Shown here one piece after another: positions 1-9,324 of a stretch of 64,000 nt of DNA. The translations under genes and the position numbers were made by a program. The number at the start of each line of letters is the position of its first letter. Positions within the stretch are counted from its first letter, which is position 1. The stretch comes from Chitinophagaceae bacterium (GTDB lineage: Bacteria; Bacteroidota; Bacteroidia; Chitinophagales; Chitinophagaceae). Location of the stretch: the NCBI GenBank assembly GCA_947454235.1, contig CANGIY010000015.1, forward strand, positions 1 to 64,000, read 5' to 3'. The notes beneath the pieces are model-generated. The model did no database searches, had not been told where the DNA came from, and saw only the letters and a list, made by a program, of their open reading frames with translations.

Positions 1-4
1 AAAG

Positions 5-43
5 GAAAAACTTCACGAACGGTCGAAAAACTTCACGAACGGT
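5..43. repeat. two-copy 20-bp tandem repeat at window edge
   Basis: The 19-mer gaaaaacttcacgaacggt occurs at 5-23 and again at 25-43, separated by a single c. The bases before the first copy and after the second do not continue the unit. It lies just beyond the atpA terminator. No function is evident. Confidence 0.7.
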
Positions 44-56
44 AATTGACCTATGC

Positions 57-90
57 AAAAAGGAGATGAAATTGCTTCCATCTCCTTTTT
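57..90 (-). terminator. atpA operon terminator
   Basis: The arms ggagatg (62-68) and catctcc (79-85) form a stem extended by A57-61 against T86-90. On the minus strand the stem is followed by a run of U, so it is a Rho-independent terminator directly after the atpA stop codon. It could also work on the plus strand. Confidence 0.8.
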
Positions 91-116
91 TAGTTTTTAT
101 GACTAGTATTTATCTA

Positions 117-1694
117 CTATTTGAACTGAGGAATCAAATCCTGAGCGAGTTTCACCAATTTAGCGATACCATCTTCAGGAAGGTTTCCTTTTTTGAATTC
201 TTTCAATACATCAGGAAGTTTCATTTCCATTTGTTGTAAGAATGTTTCTTCGAAAGCCCTAACATTCTTAACCGGAACTTCTCTGATAAGGTTGTTAGTA
301 CCCAAGTAGATGATAGCAACTTGCTTTTCTACCGAATATGGAGAGTACTGAGCTTGTTTCAGGATTTCCACGTTACGGCTACCTTTATCAATTACGTTTT
401 TAGTAGCAGCATCAAGGTCACCACCGAATTTAGAGAACGCTTCCAACTCACGGTAAAGCGCCTGGTCAAGTTTCAATGTACCGGCAACTTTTTTCATTGA
501 TTTGATTTGAGCGTTACCACCCACACGGCTTACCGAGATACCTACGTTGATCGCAGGACGGATACCAGAGTTGAAGAGGTTAGATTCAAGGAATATCTGA
601 CCGTCAGTGATCGAGATTACGTTCGTTGGAATGTAAGCCGATACGTCACCTGCTTGGGTTTCAATGATTGGCAACGCCGTCAACGAACCACCACCTTTTA
701 CAAGGTGTTTGATACCTTCAGGCAAATCGTTCATTTTGCTTGCTACGGCGTCGTTATTGATCACCTTAGCAGCCCTTTCGAGCAAACGGCTATGGAGATA
801 GAATACGTCACCAGGGTAAGCCTCACGTCCCGGAGGGCGACGAAGCAACAATGACACCTCACGATAAGCTACCGCTTGTTTAGAAAGGTCATCATAAACC
901 ACCAATGCAGGGCGACCAGTATCACGGAAGAACTCACCAATCGCTGCACCCGCAAATGGAGCGTAGAATTGAAGTGGAGCCGGATCGGAAGCAGAAGCCG
1001 CAACAATTGTTGTGTAAGCCATAGCACCTGCGTCTTCAAGTGTTTTCATAACACCTGCAACGGTACTTGCTTTTTGACCAATAGCTACGTATATACAATA
1101 TACTGGTTTACCAGCTTCGAAAAATTCTTTTTGATTGATAATCGTGTCAATACAAATGGCAGTTTTACCAGTTTGACGGTCACCGATTACTAATTCCCTT
1201 TGACCGCGACCAATTGGAATCATCGCGTCAATCGCCTTGATACCAGTTTGAAGTGGTTCTTTTACCGGTTCACGATAAATTACACCCGGAGCTTTACGCT
1301 CAAGTGGCATGTCATAAAGATCTCCTTTAATAGGACCTTTACCATCGATTGCCTCACCAAGTGTGTTTACAACGCGACCAACCATACCTTCACCTACTTT
1401 AATAGATGCGATTTTGCTAGTACGACGTACTTTATCGCCTTCGCGAATGCTTTTGTAGTCACCCATCAATACCACACCCACATTGTCTTCTTCAAGGTTG
1501 AGGGCGATAGCTTTTACGCCATTGTTGAATTCAACGAGCTCACCTTGGCGAACACCTGTAAGACCATAAACGCGAGCGATACCATCACCGATCTGCAATA
1601 CGGTGCCTACTTCTTCCAGGCTCGCAGCGTTGTCAACGTTGCTTAACTGCTGACGCAATATCGCTGAAATTTCATCCGGTTTAATATTAACCAT
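117..1694 (-). CDS. atpA: F1 ATP synthase subunit alpha
   Basis: Alpha subunit of the F1 sector, which carries the non-catalytic nucleotide sites of the alpha3beta3 head. The 525-residue protein has the normal length, with an N-terminal beta-barrel domain, the Walker A loop GDRQTGKT at about residues 171-178, and the conserved stretches typical of alpha near residues 280-300. It starts at ATG 1692-1694. It is the last gene of the atpB-E-F-H-A operon, 48 bp after atpH, and is followed at once by a terminator, so atpG (gamma) is not directly joined here. Identity is certain from overall similarity to the family. Confidence 0.98.
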   Translation of the reverse strand: MVNIKPDEISAILRQQLSNVDNAASLEEVGTVLQIGDGIARVYGLTGVRQGELVEFNNGVKAIALNLEEDNVGVVLMGDYKSIREGDKVRRTSKIASIKVGEGMVGRVVNTLGEAIDGKGPIKGDLYDMPLERKAPGVIYREPVKEPLQTGIKAIDAMIPIGRGQRELVIGDRQTGKTAICIDTIINQKEFFEAGKPVYCIYVAIGQKASTVAGVMKTLEDAGAMAYTTIVAASASDPAPLQFYAPFAGAAIGEFFRDTGRPALVVYDDLSKQAVAYREVSLLLRRPPGREAYPGDVFYLHSRLLERAAKVINNDAVASKMNDLPEGIKHLVKGGGSLTALPIIETQAGDVSAYIPTNVISITDGQIFLESNLFNSGIRPAINVGISVSRVGGNAQIKSMKKVAGTLKLDQALYRELEAFSKFGGDLDAATKNVIDKGSRNVEILKQAQYSPYSVEKQVAIIYLGTNNLIREVPVKNVRAFEETFLQQMEMKLPDVLKEFKKGNLPEDGIAKLVKLAQDLIPQFK

Positions 1695-1742
1695 ATAATT
1701 TGTATTAGTATTTTACTTAATTAATTTCGTTGTTGTAAAAAT

Positions 1743-2303
1743 TTAGATTTTGCTCACGTAAGATGTATCAAGCACCATAGTTCTTGCATCCACCAATTTC
1801 TTCCTGATGCTTGCATCGAACAGACGGTCGCCTACTTCAAGTACGAAACCACCAATCAATTCTGGTTCAACCGCCGATTTAAGTTCGATAGTTGTACCCG
1901 GCATAAAGTTAGCCACTTTCCCGACAATTGCCTTTTTAGCCTCTTCAGTAACAGGTGAAGCAGTAGTCAATGAAACAGTTTTAATGTTCTTGATTTCGTT
2001 GTATTGCTCAATGAAAGCATTTACAATTGAAGCAAGGTTCTCTTCCCTGCCTTTGTTCAGCAACAACTTAATGAAACTCATTGTAATTTCATGCAACTGA
2101 CCGGCAACTACAGCTTCAATTACAGCGAGTTTCTTTTGTGCAGAAACAATCGGGCTTTTGAGCATCAGCTCAAATTCATGGCTTTGCTTGCAAATGGCAT
2201 CCAAAAGTTTTATATCGTTCAATGTATCTTCAAGGTTGTTTCTTTCAACCGAAATATCAATGAGCGATTTGGCATATCTGGACGCGAGGCGCGGATTTTC
2301 CAT
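1743..2303 (-). CDS. atpH: F1 ATP synthase subunit delta
   Basis: Delta (OSCP) subunit, part of the peripheral stalk joining F1 to subunit b. The 186 residues match the family length. The N-terminal part (MENPRLASRYAKSLIDIS) is the characteristic OSCP opening and the C-terminal part has the conserved GGFVLEVGDRLFDASIR segment. It lies between atpF and atpA in the usual operon order. A perfect 7-bp hairpin lies in the 59-bp gap after atpF. Confidence 0.96.
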   Translation of the reverse strand: MENPRLASRYAKSLIDISVERNNLEDTLNDIKLLDAICKQSHEFELMLKSPIVSAQKKLAVIEAVVAGQLHEITMSFIKLLLNKGREENLASIVNAFIEQYNEIKNIKTVSLTTASPVTEEAKKAIVGKVANFMPGTTIELKSAVEPELIGGFVLEVGDRLFDASIRKKLVDARTMVLDTSYVSKI

Positions 2304-2335
2304 GTTTTCTTCTAATTGTTTTCTTTATGGATAAA

Positions 2336-2355
2336 GGTGACCTGCAAAGGTCACC
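2336..2355 (-). other. intercistronic hairpin atpF-atpH
   Basis: A perfect 7-bp inverted repeat, ggtgacc (2336-2342) and ggtcacc (2349-2355) with a 6-nt loop, lies between the atpF stop and atpH start. There is no T-run, so it is more likely an mRNA processing, stability or translation element than a terminator. Confidence 0.6.
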
Positions 2356-2362
2356 GTAAATC

Positions 2363-2857
2363 TTAGTTTAATTTGATATCGTTAGAGAGCATGCTCACAT
2401 AAGCTTCTTGGGCATCTTGTGCAGTCAATTGCTTACGAATAATTTTTTCAGCAACGTCAAGTGCCAAAGTACCAATTTGGTTTTTCACTTCAGTCATAGC
2501 AGCATTCTTCTGTTGGTTGATTTGCTGTTGTGCATCAATGATAATTTTGTTGGCTTCAGCCTTAGCTTGTTCTTTAGCTTCGTTGATGATACGATCTTTC
2601 ATCTCTTTAGCTTCTTTCAACATAACTGTTCTTTCTTCGCGAGCCTGAGCCATCAACTTTTCGTTTTCAGCTTTCAATTGACTCATTTCGCCTTTTACGC
2701 GCTCTGCTGTAGAAATAGAATCAGCAATGCCTTTTTCCCTTTCGCTGAGTGATTGAAGGATTGGTTTCCATGCAAATTTCTTAAGTATGAGGAATACACA
2801 CACAAAAGCTAAGAAAGTCCAAAAGAATAAACCGAGTTCCGGGGTTAATAAATCCAT
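2363..2857 (-). CDS. atpF: Fo ATP synthase subunit b
   Basis: Subunit b of Fo, the membrane-anchored peripheral stalk. The 164-residue protein has one N-terminal membrane segment (about residues 7-27, [21 protein letters not shown]) followed by a long charged coiled coil rich in A, E, K and Q, as expected. It sits between atpE and atpH. The gap to atpE (128 bp) holds a strong hairpin. Confidence 0.96.
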   Translation of the reverse strand: MDLLTPELGLFFWTFLAFVCVFLILKKFAWKPILQSLSEREKGIADSISTAERVKGEMSQLKAENEKLMAQAREERTVMLKEAKEMKDRIINEAKEQAKAEANKIIIDAQQQINQQKNAAMTEVKNQIGTLALDVAEKIIRKQLTAQDAQEAYVSMLSNDIKLN

Positions 2858-2936
2858 TTTCTATTTACGATTATTGGTTAAAAACTTATTTTTTTGATAG
2901 AGTTCAATGGGTTGAGCATGTGCCCTGAAAATAAGA

Positions 2937-2975
2937 TTATCAGCACCCGTTGCCCTATGCATTGGGTGCTGATAA
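2937..2975 (-). other. strong hairpin 3' of atpE
   Basis: The arms ttatcagcaccc (2937-2948) and gggtgctgataa (2964-2975) pair perfectly over 12 bp around a 15-nt loop. It starts 11 nt after the atpE stop codon, in the gap before atpF. The following minus-strand sequence is only moderately T-rich, so partial termination or protection of the atpE 3' end are both possible. Confidence 0.75.
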
Positions 2976-2985
2976 AGAGGTCTTA

Positions 2986-3267
<282 letters not shown>

Positions 3268-4404
3268 CTACGCTAATACTTCTTTATGGTGATCGTCATG
3301 ATGATGCTCTTCGTGATGCGCTTCTTCCATTGACTGACCCAGGAACACTGAAGTAAGGTTAGTGAAGATGAACGCCTGAATAGCTGCTACCAGCAATTCG
3401 AGCATGAACATGAAAATTGAGAATGCCAGTGAAACAGGAACGAATGCAGCACCAGCCACTTTGCTTAACACAGCAAAGATGAAGATCATACTGATTACGC
3501 TCAAGATTACGATGTGACCGGCAAGCATGTTAGCGAAAAGACGTATTGTCAACGCTACTGGCTTAATAATCAACGACATAATCTCAATTAATACCAAAAG
3601 AATTTTTACACCGAATGGAACGTTTGGCGGGTTTAAAAGGTGGCTCCAGAAATGCGCGTTACTGTTCACCATCATGTAAATGAAAGTAACGATAGAAAGG
3701 AACAATGTAACAGCAATATTACCTGTAAAGTTAGCACCACCCGGCAACAAACCTAAAAGGTTATTCACCCAAATGAAGAAGAATACAGTTAATAACAAAG
3801 GCATTAGTCTTGGTGCATTTTTCTTACCGAGATTTGGAATAGCAACTTCATCTCTAATGAATAATACAACCACTTCAATGGCATTCTGAAGACCTTTAGG
3901 GGCATTCATTGGGCCATATTTGTAACCTTTAGCAGCTTTAGTAAGCACATACAGCAAAATGAAAATGCTGATGAACATTGAAATTACGTTCTTAGTTAAA
4001 GAGAAATCATACACTGCACTACCGTCGTCAGCAATTACTTTCTCCTTCATTGATTTCTCAATATGCACACCTTCATGGCTGTTAGAAATCATAACGCCAT
4101 TTGCATCTTTATGCCACTCTTCAAAATGTGAAGCAGAAAACATTTTCAATCCTCCGTTTGTTGGAGAATAAATAATCATTGGCAAAGGAATTGCAAAAGG
4201 AATTTCCTTACCGTCAGCAGACTTAGTGCTGAAGAAATGCCACTCGTGAGAATCAGAAATGTGACCGAAAACGATTTCAGTAATATTGATACCTTCTTCT
4301 TTTGCAGGAGCTTGATTTTGAGGCTCTTGAGCCGATACTGTTACGGTTGTACAGAACAGTCCTAAAATCAATGATAATAAAGATAAAAATCGTTTACCGC
4401 GCAT
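3268..4404 (-). CDS. atpB: Fo ATP synthase subunit a
   Basis: Subunit a, the stator channel for protons. The 378-residue protein is long, as in other Bacteroidota: it has a cleavable-looking signal peptide (to about residue 25), a periplasmic N-terminal extension of about 110 residues, then the multi-pass core. Arg288 in TIRLFANML is the essential arginine facing the c-ring. The C-terminus ends in a His/Asp/Glu-rich tail (HHEEHHHDDHH), which could bind metal ions, but this is only inference. It is the first gene of the operon, with a TAnnTTTG box 20 nt upstream. Confidence 0.97.
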   Translation of the reverse strand: MRGKRFLSLLSLILGLFCTTVTVSAQEPQNQAPAKEEGINITEIVFGHISDSHEWHFFSTKSADGKEIPFAIPLPMIIYSPTNGGLKMFSASHFEEWHKDANGVMISNSHEGVHIEKSMKEKVIADDGSAVYDFSLTKNVISMFISIFILLYVLTKAAKGYKYGPMNAPKGLQNAIEVVVLFIRDEVAIPNLGKKNAPRLMPLLLTVFFFIWVNNLLGLLPGGANFTGNIAVTLFLSIVTFIYMMVNSNAHFWSHLLNPPNVPFGVKILLVLIEIMSLIIKPVALTIRLFANMLAGHIVILSVISMIFIFAVLSKVAGAAFVPVSLAFSIFMFMLELLVAAIQAFIFTNLTSVFLGQSMEEAHHEEHHHDDHHKEVLA

Positions 4405-4424
4405 TACCCTTTTGAAATTTTTTG

Positions 4425-4432
4425 CAAAGGTA
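4425..4432 (-). promoter_or_regulatory. -7 box, atp operon
   Basis: On the minus strand this reads TACCTTTG, a full match to the Bacteroidota -7 consensus TAnnTTTG, ending 20 nt before the atpB ATG. No good -33 TTTG was found. Confidence 0.6.
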
Positions 4433-4719
4433 GGAGTTAGAGTTTAAAAAAAGTGATTTTTTGTAGAAATTTTGTGAAACGCAACAAAATTTATTGCCAT
4501 TCAAACAAAAACAACCCAATAATTGATTTTGCCATGTAACTATTACTTTCAACTTTGGTCTACGATTTATGCATCTGTAAACAAGATGATTTTAGTTTTC
4601 TACACAAAACTGTAAACACAAATATATTTATTCCCTAAAATAAATTTTAATACCGTCGTTAAACTATTTTTTGACTACCTTGTCTTTGAAAGAGCTACTA
4701 TTTAAAAAAACATATAATC
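4433..4719. other. AT-rich divergent intergenic region
   Basis: This gap between atpB and the divergent lipoprotein gene is very AT-rich and holds no reading frame of interest. The plus-strand sequence TGTCTTTG at 4681-4688 is a one-mismatch -7 box that could serve the lipoprotein gene. Nothing else was recognised. Confidence 0.4.
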
Positions 4720-5586
4720 ATGGCACAGAAAAAATTATTCAGAGGCATTAGTATTGCCGCAGTTACTTTGGGGCTGTTCGTATTAGCCTTTGGTTGTAAA
4801 AAGAAAAATGAAACAACCACTGAAGATACCAGTTATGCGACCGACCACATTCAAGCTGAAAAAACGTTTAATGACGTTGAAGCCATCAGTGATCAGGCAA
4901 ATAACAATGTTACCGCCGGCACTGGAATGGGTTATCGTGGTACCAGTGAAACGATTGGTGCATGCGCATCGGTGAGCCATACCGGCGATTCAATTATAGT
5001 CGACTTCGGCTCTACCAATTGCAGTTGCTTAGATGGCCGTACCAGAAGGGGTAGGATAATTGTTACTTACACAGGTGGCAGCTATGCAACTGTAGGCTCT
5101 AGCCATACAATCTCTTTCGATAACTATTATGTTGATGACAACCATGTAGAAGGCCACAAAACCGTAACCAATGTAGGCGACTCTGCCGGTCACCTCACTT
5201 TCCATGTTACCATCGACGGAACTATTACACGTACTACGGGTACAGTTGTTCATGCGGTGTGGAACAGAGAACGTTGGTGGTATCAAGGTGATACTACCCG
5301 TACAGGAACTGATGATGCATATATGGTAAGCGGTACAGGTACTGTAACACGCACCCCTTCAGGTGGTTCAGCAACTACTTGCACAGTTACAATTCCTACA
5401 ACAGCACCATTGGTAATGGCTTACGGATGCAGATATGTTGAAGCTGGTACTATCAATTATGTATTATCAACAGGGGCAACAAGAAGCATCAATTTCGGAA
5501 CAACACCTGTTTGCAATAACACTGCAACTGTAACATGGACTACTGCAAGTGGCGCAACCGGTTCAAGAGATATAACTTTACCTTAA
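4720..5586 (+). CDS. lipoprotein of unknown function
   Basis: A 288-residue predicted lipoprotein. The N-terminal signal ends in LAFGC, with Cys26 as the lipid-modified residue, followed by a lysine run (KKK) and a Thr/Glu linker. The rest is Thr-, Ser- and Gly-rich and looks all-beta, with four scattered cysteines in the middle (for example NCSC near residue 105) and two or more nearer the end. No family was recognised. It stands alone, divergent from the atp operon, and ends in a terminator that overlaps the end of the opposite gene. Confidence 0.85.
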   Translation: MAQKKLFRGISIAAVTLGLFVLAFGCKKKNETTTEDTSYATDHIQAEKTFNDVEAISDQANNNVTAGTGMGYRGTSETIGACASVSHTGDSIIVDFGSTNCSCLDGRTRRGRIIVTYTGGSYATVGSSHTISFDNYYVDDNHVEGHKTVTNVGDSAGHLTFHVTIDGTITRTTGTVVHAVWNRERWWYQGDTTRTGTDDAYMVSGTGTVTRTPSGGSATTCTVTIPTTAPLVMAYGCRYVEAGTINYVLSTGATRSINFGTTPVCNNTATVTWTTASGATGSRDITLP

Positions 5587-5597
5587 ACAAGGCTTTT

Positions 5598-6704
5598 TTA
5601 TTCATTTTCTACAGCCTGCTCCACCTGGGGCAGGCTTTTGTTTTTCTTTTGTTTCTTTTCAGGTACTCCCATTACCATTGCCCATGGCTCCATACCTTCA
5701 ACTCGCTCGAAAATGAGCTTTGCAATACCAGCCAACGGTATGAACAGAAACATTCCCGGTATACCCCAAATAAACTCGCCTAAAACAACTACTATAATAG
5801 TAACGAATGAATTCATTTTTACTCTGGAACCCACAATTTTAGGTAGCAATATATTTGAGTCTATCATGTGAAGTATCATCATTCCTACGCCAGCCTCAAG
5901 TGCTATTGTTCCATTAGTATAGGCGAAAGTCAAAAACATGATGAGCGCAATAGAGAAATAAATTCCTACATAAGGCACAATATTGAGCACTGCCGCCATC
6001 ACCCCCAATAATAAAGCATATGGCGCCTTTATTACCAGCAGTAACACCGAATTTGCAACCCCCATTACCAGCATTTCGGTCAAAAGCCCCAGCACATAAC
6101 CACCCACCATATTTTTAGTATCGCTCAATACCGCCTTTACCTTCACAGAATGGTCATCTTTGAACAGGCGAACAGCAAACTGGCACAATAGCTTGTGGTA
6201 GAACAAAATGAAAAACGTGTAAATGAGGATAAACACTACCAGAAACAGCGTATGCGAAAGTGAAAGAAAAAATACACTTACTCCCCCCGCCAGTTTTTGC
6301 ATAATTTCAGCACCTGCCTTTTCAAGGTAGTCACTTTGTTGGGCGCGTGTAATATGTAGTTTGGCTGATACCCAATGTTGTAATTCATGAATGGTTAGTT
6401 GAAACCTCATTTGTAAATCAGGGAAATTCTGAAAAAACTCGGTGAACTGGTCGGTAAGCAAAACAACTACCATTGTTGAACCAACTACCAATGCCACAAT
6501 GCTCATTAATGCAGCGATAGCAGTAGGCATTTTCAATTTATTTTCCAAAAACCTGTGCAATGGGTACAGCATCAGGGCAATAATCAACGCCATAGCAAGC
6601 GGCATGAACAAATCTTTACCCTCCACCGCCAAAAACAATGCACCTATTATGGATATGAGCGCCATCGGTAACCTGATAAAAAAAGATTGAGTGTTGGTTT
6701 GCAT
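5598..6704 (-). CDS. AI-2E family transporter (PerM-like)
   Basis: A 368-residue inner-membrane protein of the AI-2E/PerM (formerly UPF0118) family, whose members export small molecules or ions; the actual substrate is unknown. Several hydrophobic segments are visible, including two at the N-terminus, a cluster near the middle and the C-terminal GIPGMFLFIPLAGIAKL segment typical of the family. The frame is open to 6839, but ATG 6702-6704 is preferred: a complete promoter (-33 TTTG, 19 nt, -7 TAGGTTTG) lies just upstream of it, so earlier starts would not be transcribed. Confidence 0.9.
   Translation of the reverse strand: MQTNTQSFFIRLPMALISIIGALFLAVEGKDLFMPLAMALIIALMLYPLHRFLENKLKMPTAIAALMSIVALVVGSTMVVVLLTDQFTEFFQNFPDLQMRFQLTIHELQHWVSAKLHITRAQQSDYLEKAGAEIMQKLAGGVSVFFLSLSHTLFLVVFILIYTFFILFYHKLLCQFAVRLFKDDHSVKVKAVLSDTKNMVGGYVLGLLTEMLVMGVANSVLLLVIKAPYALLLGVMAAVLNIVPYVGIYFSIALIMFLTFAYTNGTIALEAGVGMMILHMIDSNILLPKIVGSRVKMNSFVTIIVVVLGEFIWGIPGMFLFIPLAGIAKLIFERVEGMEPWAMVMGVPEKKQKKNKSLPQVEQAVENE
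5613..5641 (+). terminator. terminator of the lipoprotein gene
   Basis: The arms agcctgc (5613-5619) and gcaggct (5630-5636) are followed by ttttgttttt on the plus strand. The hairpin lies inside the last codons of the opposite AI-2E family gene. Confidence 0.7.
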
Positions 6705-6727
6705 TCTTAGTGCATTGTTTTGTTTAC

Positions 6728-6758
6728 CAAACCTACTTGAAAATTTGCGTACCTCAAA
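6728..6758 (-). promoter_or_regulatory. complete -33/-7 promoter, AI-2E family gene
   Basis: On the minus strand TTTG (6755-6758), a 19-nt spacer and TAGGTTTG (6728-6735) match both Bacteroidota promoter elements exactly. The -7 box ends 23 nt before the ATG at 6704. This is the best promoter in the window. Confidence 0.8.
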
Positions 6759-6797
6759 AAATGAAATCTTAATTCTGTCACAAACAAGGTTAGTTTC

Positions 6798-6805
6798 TAT
6801 CTTTG
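6798..6805 (+). promoter_or_regulatory. -7 box, rnhB
   Basis: TATCTTTG matches TAnnTTTG and ends 21 nt before ATG 6827. It covers the TTG at 6803 that would otherwise be the first possible start, so ATG 6827 is the start. TTCTG at 6773-6777 is a weak -33 element 20 nt upstream. Confidence 0.65.
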
Positions 6806-6826
6806 GTATTGATACGTAGTAAACGG

Positions 6827-7420
6827 ATGCTGGAGCCATATTTTAGGAAAGGACTTATTGAAGCTGGTTGTGACGAAGCCGGGCGAGGCTGCCTTGCTGG
6901 TCCGGTATATGCTGCCGCTGTGATTCTTCCATCAGACTTTCATCACCCCTTGCTTAATGATAGTAAGCAGGTGAGTGAAAAAAACAGAGAGCTACTGCGC
7001 CCAATAATTGAAAAGGAAGCAATTGCTTGGCAAGTAGTAAGCCAAACGGTGGAAGATATTGATAGGGTGAATATTTTAAATGCTTCAATGACTGCCATGC
7101 ACATTTGTATCGAGCGACTTTCTGTGATGCCCGAACTATTGCTGATTGACGGTAAGTACTTTCCACCTTATTTCGGTATTGCGCACCAATGTATTGTACA
7201 AGGCGACGGAAAATTTACATCTATTGCAGCTGCAAGCATACTTGCAAAAACCCACCGAGATGAATACATGAATCAACTTCACCATTCATTTCCACATTAT
7301 AACTGGCACAACAACAAAGGGTATGGTTCAGAGGAACACAGACTGGCTATTTTAAAACATGGGACAACCATACACCATAGAAAGTCTTTTAAAATGGGTA
7401 CTGAAAAGCTAACTTTATAG
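6827..7420 (+). CDS. rnhB: ribonuclease HII
   Basis: RNase HII cuts the RNA strand of RNA-DNA hybrids and starts the removal of single ribonucleotides from DNA. The 197-residue protein has the typical length, and the catalytic acidic residues are visible: Asp16 and Glu17 in CDEAGRG and Asp108 in LLIDGK, plus the DSKQ motif near residue 45. ATG 6827 was chosen because the -7 box covers the earlier TTG. It is divergent from the AI-2E family gene, with the two promoters back to back. Confidence 0.95.
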   Translation: MLEPYFRKGLIEAGCDEAGRGCLAGPVYAAAVILPSDFHHPLLNDSKQVSEKNRELLRPIIEKEAIAWQVVSQTVEDIDRVNILNASMTAMHICIERLSVMPELLLIDGKYFPPYFGIAHQCIVQGDGKFTSIAAASILAKTHRDEYMNQLHHSFPHYNWHNNKGYGSEEHRLAILKHGTTIHHRKSFKMGTEKLTL

Positions 7421-7542
7421 TGCATTGTAACTTTCAAGTATTTTGTGGGTCTCAATAAAACAATGTTAAATGGGGTAATGTCCGCAACATTTAAATGTAC
7501 AAACACGTTTTTAGTTTATTAAAACAACCGAAAAAATAAAAA

Positions 7543-7959
7543 ATGGAAAGAAAAGAGTTTTTAAAGCTTACGATGGCACTCGCAGGTGCATCAGTAGTTC
7601 CGGCTACTTTGTTGAACAGTTGCAAGAAAACCAGTTATTCGGGTCCATCAAATGTAAATTTCACTATAGACCTCACGAATTCAACTTATGCTTCTCTGAA
7701 CTCTGTGGGGGGTAGCTACACAAACCCTATTGGTGTTATCGTTATTTGCACAGCCGCAAATACCTGGGTCGCACTCAGCAATTCATGCACTCATGAAGGT
7801 TGCGCAATCAATTATTCCGCATCTGCAAGTCAGCTCATTTGTCCTTGCCACAGCGGTAAATTCAGCACTACAGGTGCAGTTATTTCAGGTCCGCCACCAA
7901 GTGCACTTACGTCGTATAAAGTTTCAAAAACAGGCAATACCCTTACAATCACTTCCTAA
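7543..7959 (+). CDS. Rieske [2Fe-2S] lipoprotein
   Basis: A 138-residue exported Rieske protein, likely an electron carrier on the outer face of the inner membrane. The cluster ligands are Cys82 and His84 (CTHEGC) and Cys100 and His103 (CPCH); Cys87 and Cys102 are the usual disulfide pair. The N-terminus has KEFLKL, a hydrophobic stretch and a lipobox ending at Cys27 (LLNSC). It stands alone, without a cytochrome b or other complex III partner, so it is probably not the bc1 subunit. Its electron partner is unknown. Confidence 0.88.
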   Translation: MERKEFLKLTMALAGASVVPATLLNSCKKTSYSGPSNVNFTIDLTNSTYASLNSVGGSYTNPIGVIVICTAANTWVALSNSCTHEGCAINYSASASQLICPCHSGKFSTTGAVISGPPPSALTSYKVSKTGNTLTITS

Positions 7960-7985
7960 TATTCATTAGAAATCTTTTAAAAAAC

Positions 7986-8020
7986 AGAGCCGCCGGAACA
8001 ACCCCTGCGGCTCTATTTTT
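7986..8020 (+). terminator. terminator of Rieske gene
   Basis: The arms agagccgc (7986-7993) and gcggctct (8007-8014) are followed by attttt. It lies between convergent genes and serves the plus strand. Confidence 0.8.
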
Positions 8021-8042
8021 ATGTCAAATTTTTAACCCGATA

Positions 8043-8627
8043 CTAACCATTCAGTTTACCTCGGTATTCTTTGGCTACAGCATCAAGTGTATTGTAGAAC
8101 TCTTCTCCATATTTCCTGATGATAGGTTCTTTCAAAAACTCATACACAGGCACTTTAAGTTTATTTCCTAGTTTACATGCCGGGCGGCACAATTGTTTGC
8201 GCGGCTCATAATTCACGGCTTCAAACCCCTCAACAGAAGTAACCCTAAGTGGGTACAAATGACATGAAATAGGCTTTTTAAAACTGATAAGCCCTTGTAA
8301 ATAAGCTTGTTCTATGCCGCATTTTACTATACCCTCCTCGTCATAAAATCCGTATACACATATACCTCCGTTGATGGTTGGTGTTACATATCCATGCTCA
8401 GGGTCCATTACGTGGGTTCCCTGCAATTCTATTTCCTTAATAAATTGTTCAGGCAGAAACTGTTTTACAATCGGTAAAACCTCAGCTATTATTTTTGCTT
8501 CTTCCTCGGTTAATGGAGCACCACAGTCACCTTCCACACAGCACCCACCCTTGCACTTTTCCAGATGGCAAACAAAATTGGCTTCAATTACATCATCACT
8601 TAACAGTACGTCGTCTATTGCTATCAT
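8043..8627 (-). CDS. DUF3109 family cysteine-cluster protein
   Basis: A 194-residue cytoplasmic protein recognised as DUF3109, a family of unknown function common in Bacteroidota. It has a cysteine-rich N-terminus (residues 20-37, including CHLEKCKGGCC and GDCG) and further cysteines in the middle (GGICVYG, KCGIEQ, SCHLYPL) and near residue 150 (QLCRPACKLG), a pattern suggesting metal or Fe-S binding. Its ATG overlaps the stop codon of the CBS gene (TAATG), so translation is probably coupled. Confidence 0.88.
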   Translation of the reverse strand: MIAIDDVLLSDDVIEANFVCHLEKCKGGCCVEGDCGAPLTEEEAKIIAEVLPIVKQFLPEQFIKEIELQGTHVMDPEHGYVTPTINGGICVYGFYDEEGIVKCGIEQAYLQGLISFKKPISCHLYPLRVTSVEGFEAVNYEPRKQLCRPACKLGNKLKVPVYEFLKEPIIRKYGEEFYNTLDAVAKEYRGKLNG

Positions 8628-9286
8628 TACATATTCAGGTAGGTCATCAACAAATGGTACTTATCCATAAGGTCTTCCATGTGGCGCTGGTCGCCGTACA
8701 CTTCCTTGACATTAATTCCATGGCGATCAAAAGAATTTGCCAGGGCATCGAGTGAAGTCTTATTTGTTTTCAGTGTTACCTCCAACATTCCGTCGGGTGT
8801 AGTGAAAATTTGAGAATGTAACACTGTAATATCTTCGTTTTCGCAAATACGGGCTATTTGCACCAAACTATAGTTTATTGGTGTCATTTCCAGTACCAAA
8901 ATACCACCGGGACCGGTAATACCACTTTGGTCGGACATGTACCTGAGTAATGCCTCACCTGTTACAACACCATTGTATTTATTTTCTGAATCAAGAACAG
9001 GCAATATCGCCAATTGTATTTGCCCCTGTACTTTTATTGCTTCAAAGGGGTGTACTGACATTGGAATTGCAGGTCTGAAATTAGATAGTACACCGATGTC
9101 AGAAAGTAAGGTTTCATCATCCATTTCTAACATGTCGCTCTCCTTCACCAGGCACACATATTGCTCCTCGTCAACGACGGGCAATGCATCATAACCACCA
9201 TCTTCCATTAAATCTAATGCCTTTCTTACCGAATCGGTTGAGTGCACTACTGGCATGTCATTAGTAACAAGAGATACAACGCTCAT
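8627..9286 (-). CDS. CBS-domain protein
   Basis: A 219-residue protein with two CBS motifs in the N-terminal 125 residues (the first opens VHSTDSVRKALDLMEDGGYDALPVVDE), which usually bind adenine nucleotides, and a C-terminal part from about residue 135 (ILVLEMTPINYSLVQIARICENEDI) with an ACT-like look, as in AcuB-type proteins. It is the middle gene of an operon: the hydrolase is 38 bp upstream and DUF3109 overlaps its stop codon. A sensing role is inferred only from the domains. Confidence 0.88.
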   Translation of the reverse strand: MSVVSLVTNDMPVVHSTDSVRKALDLMEDGGYDALPVVDEEQYVCLVKESDMLEMDDETLLSDIGVLSNFRPAIPMSVHPFEAIKVQGQIQLAILPVLDSENKYNGVVTGEALLRYMSDQSGITGPGGILVLEMTPINYSLVQIARICENEDITVLHSQIFTTPDGMLEVTLKTNKTSLDALANSFDRHGINVKEVYGDQRHMEDLMDKYHLLMTYLNM

Positions 9287-9324
9287 AAACTTTCAGAATG
9301 GTGAAGTGAGTAGAAAACCGTTGT

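Noticed and set aside
507-1646. Plus-strand frames opposite atpA
   Set aside because: They are antisense to a conserved gene, have no promoter box and show no protein signature; they are by-products of codon bias in atpA.
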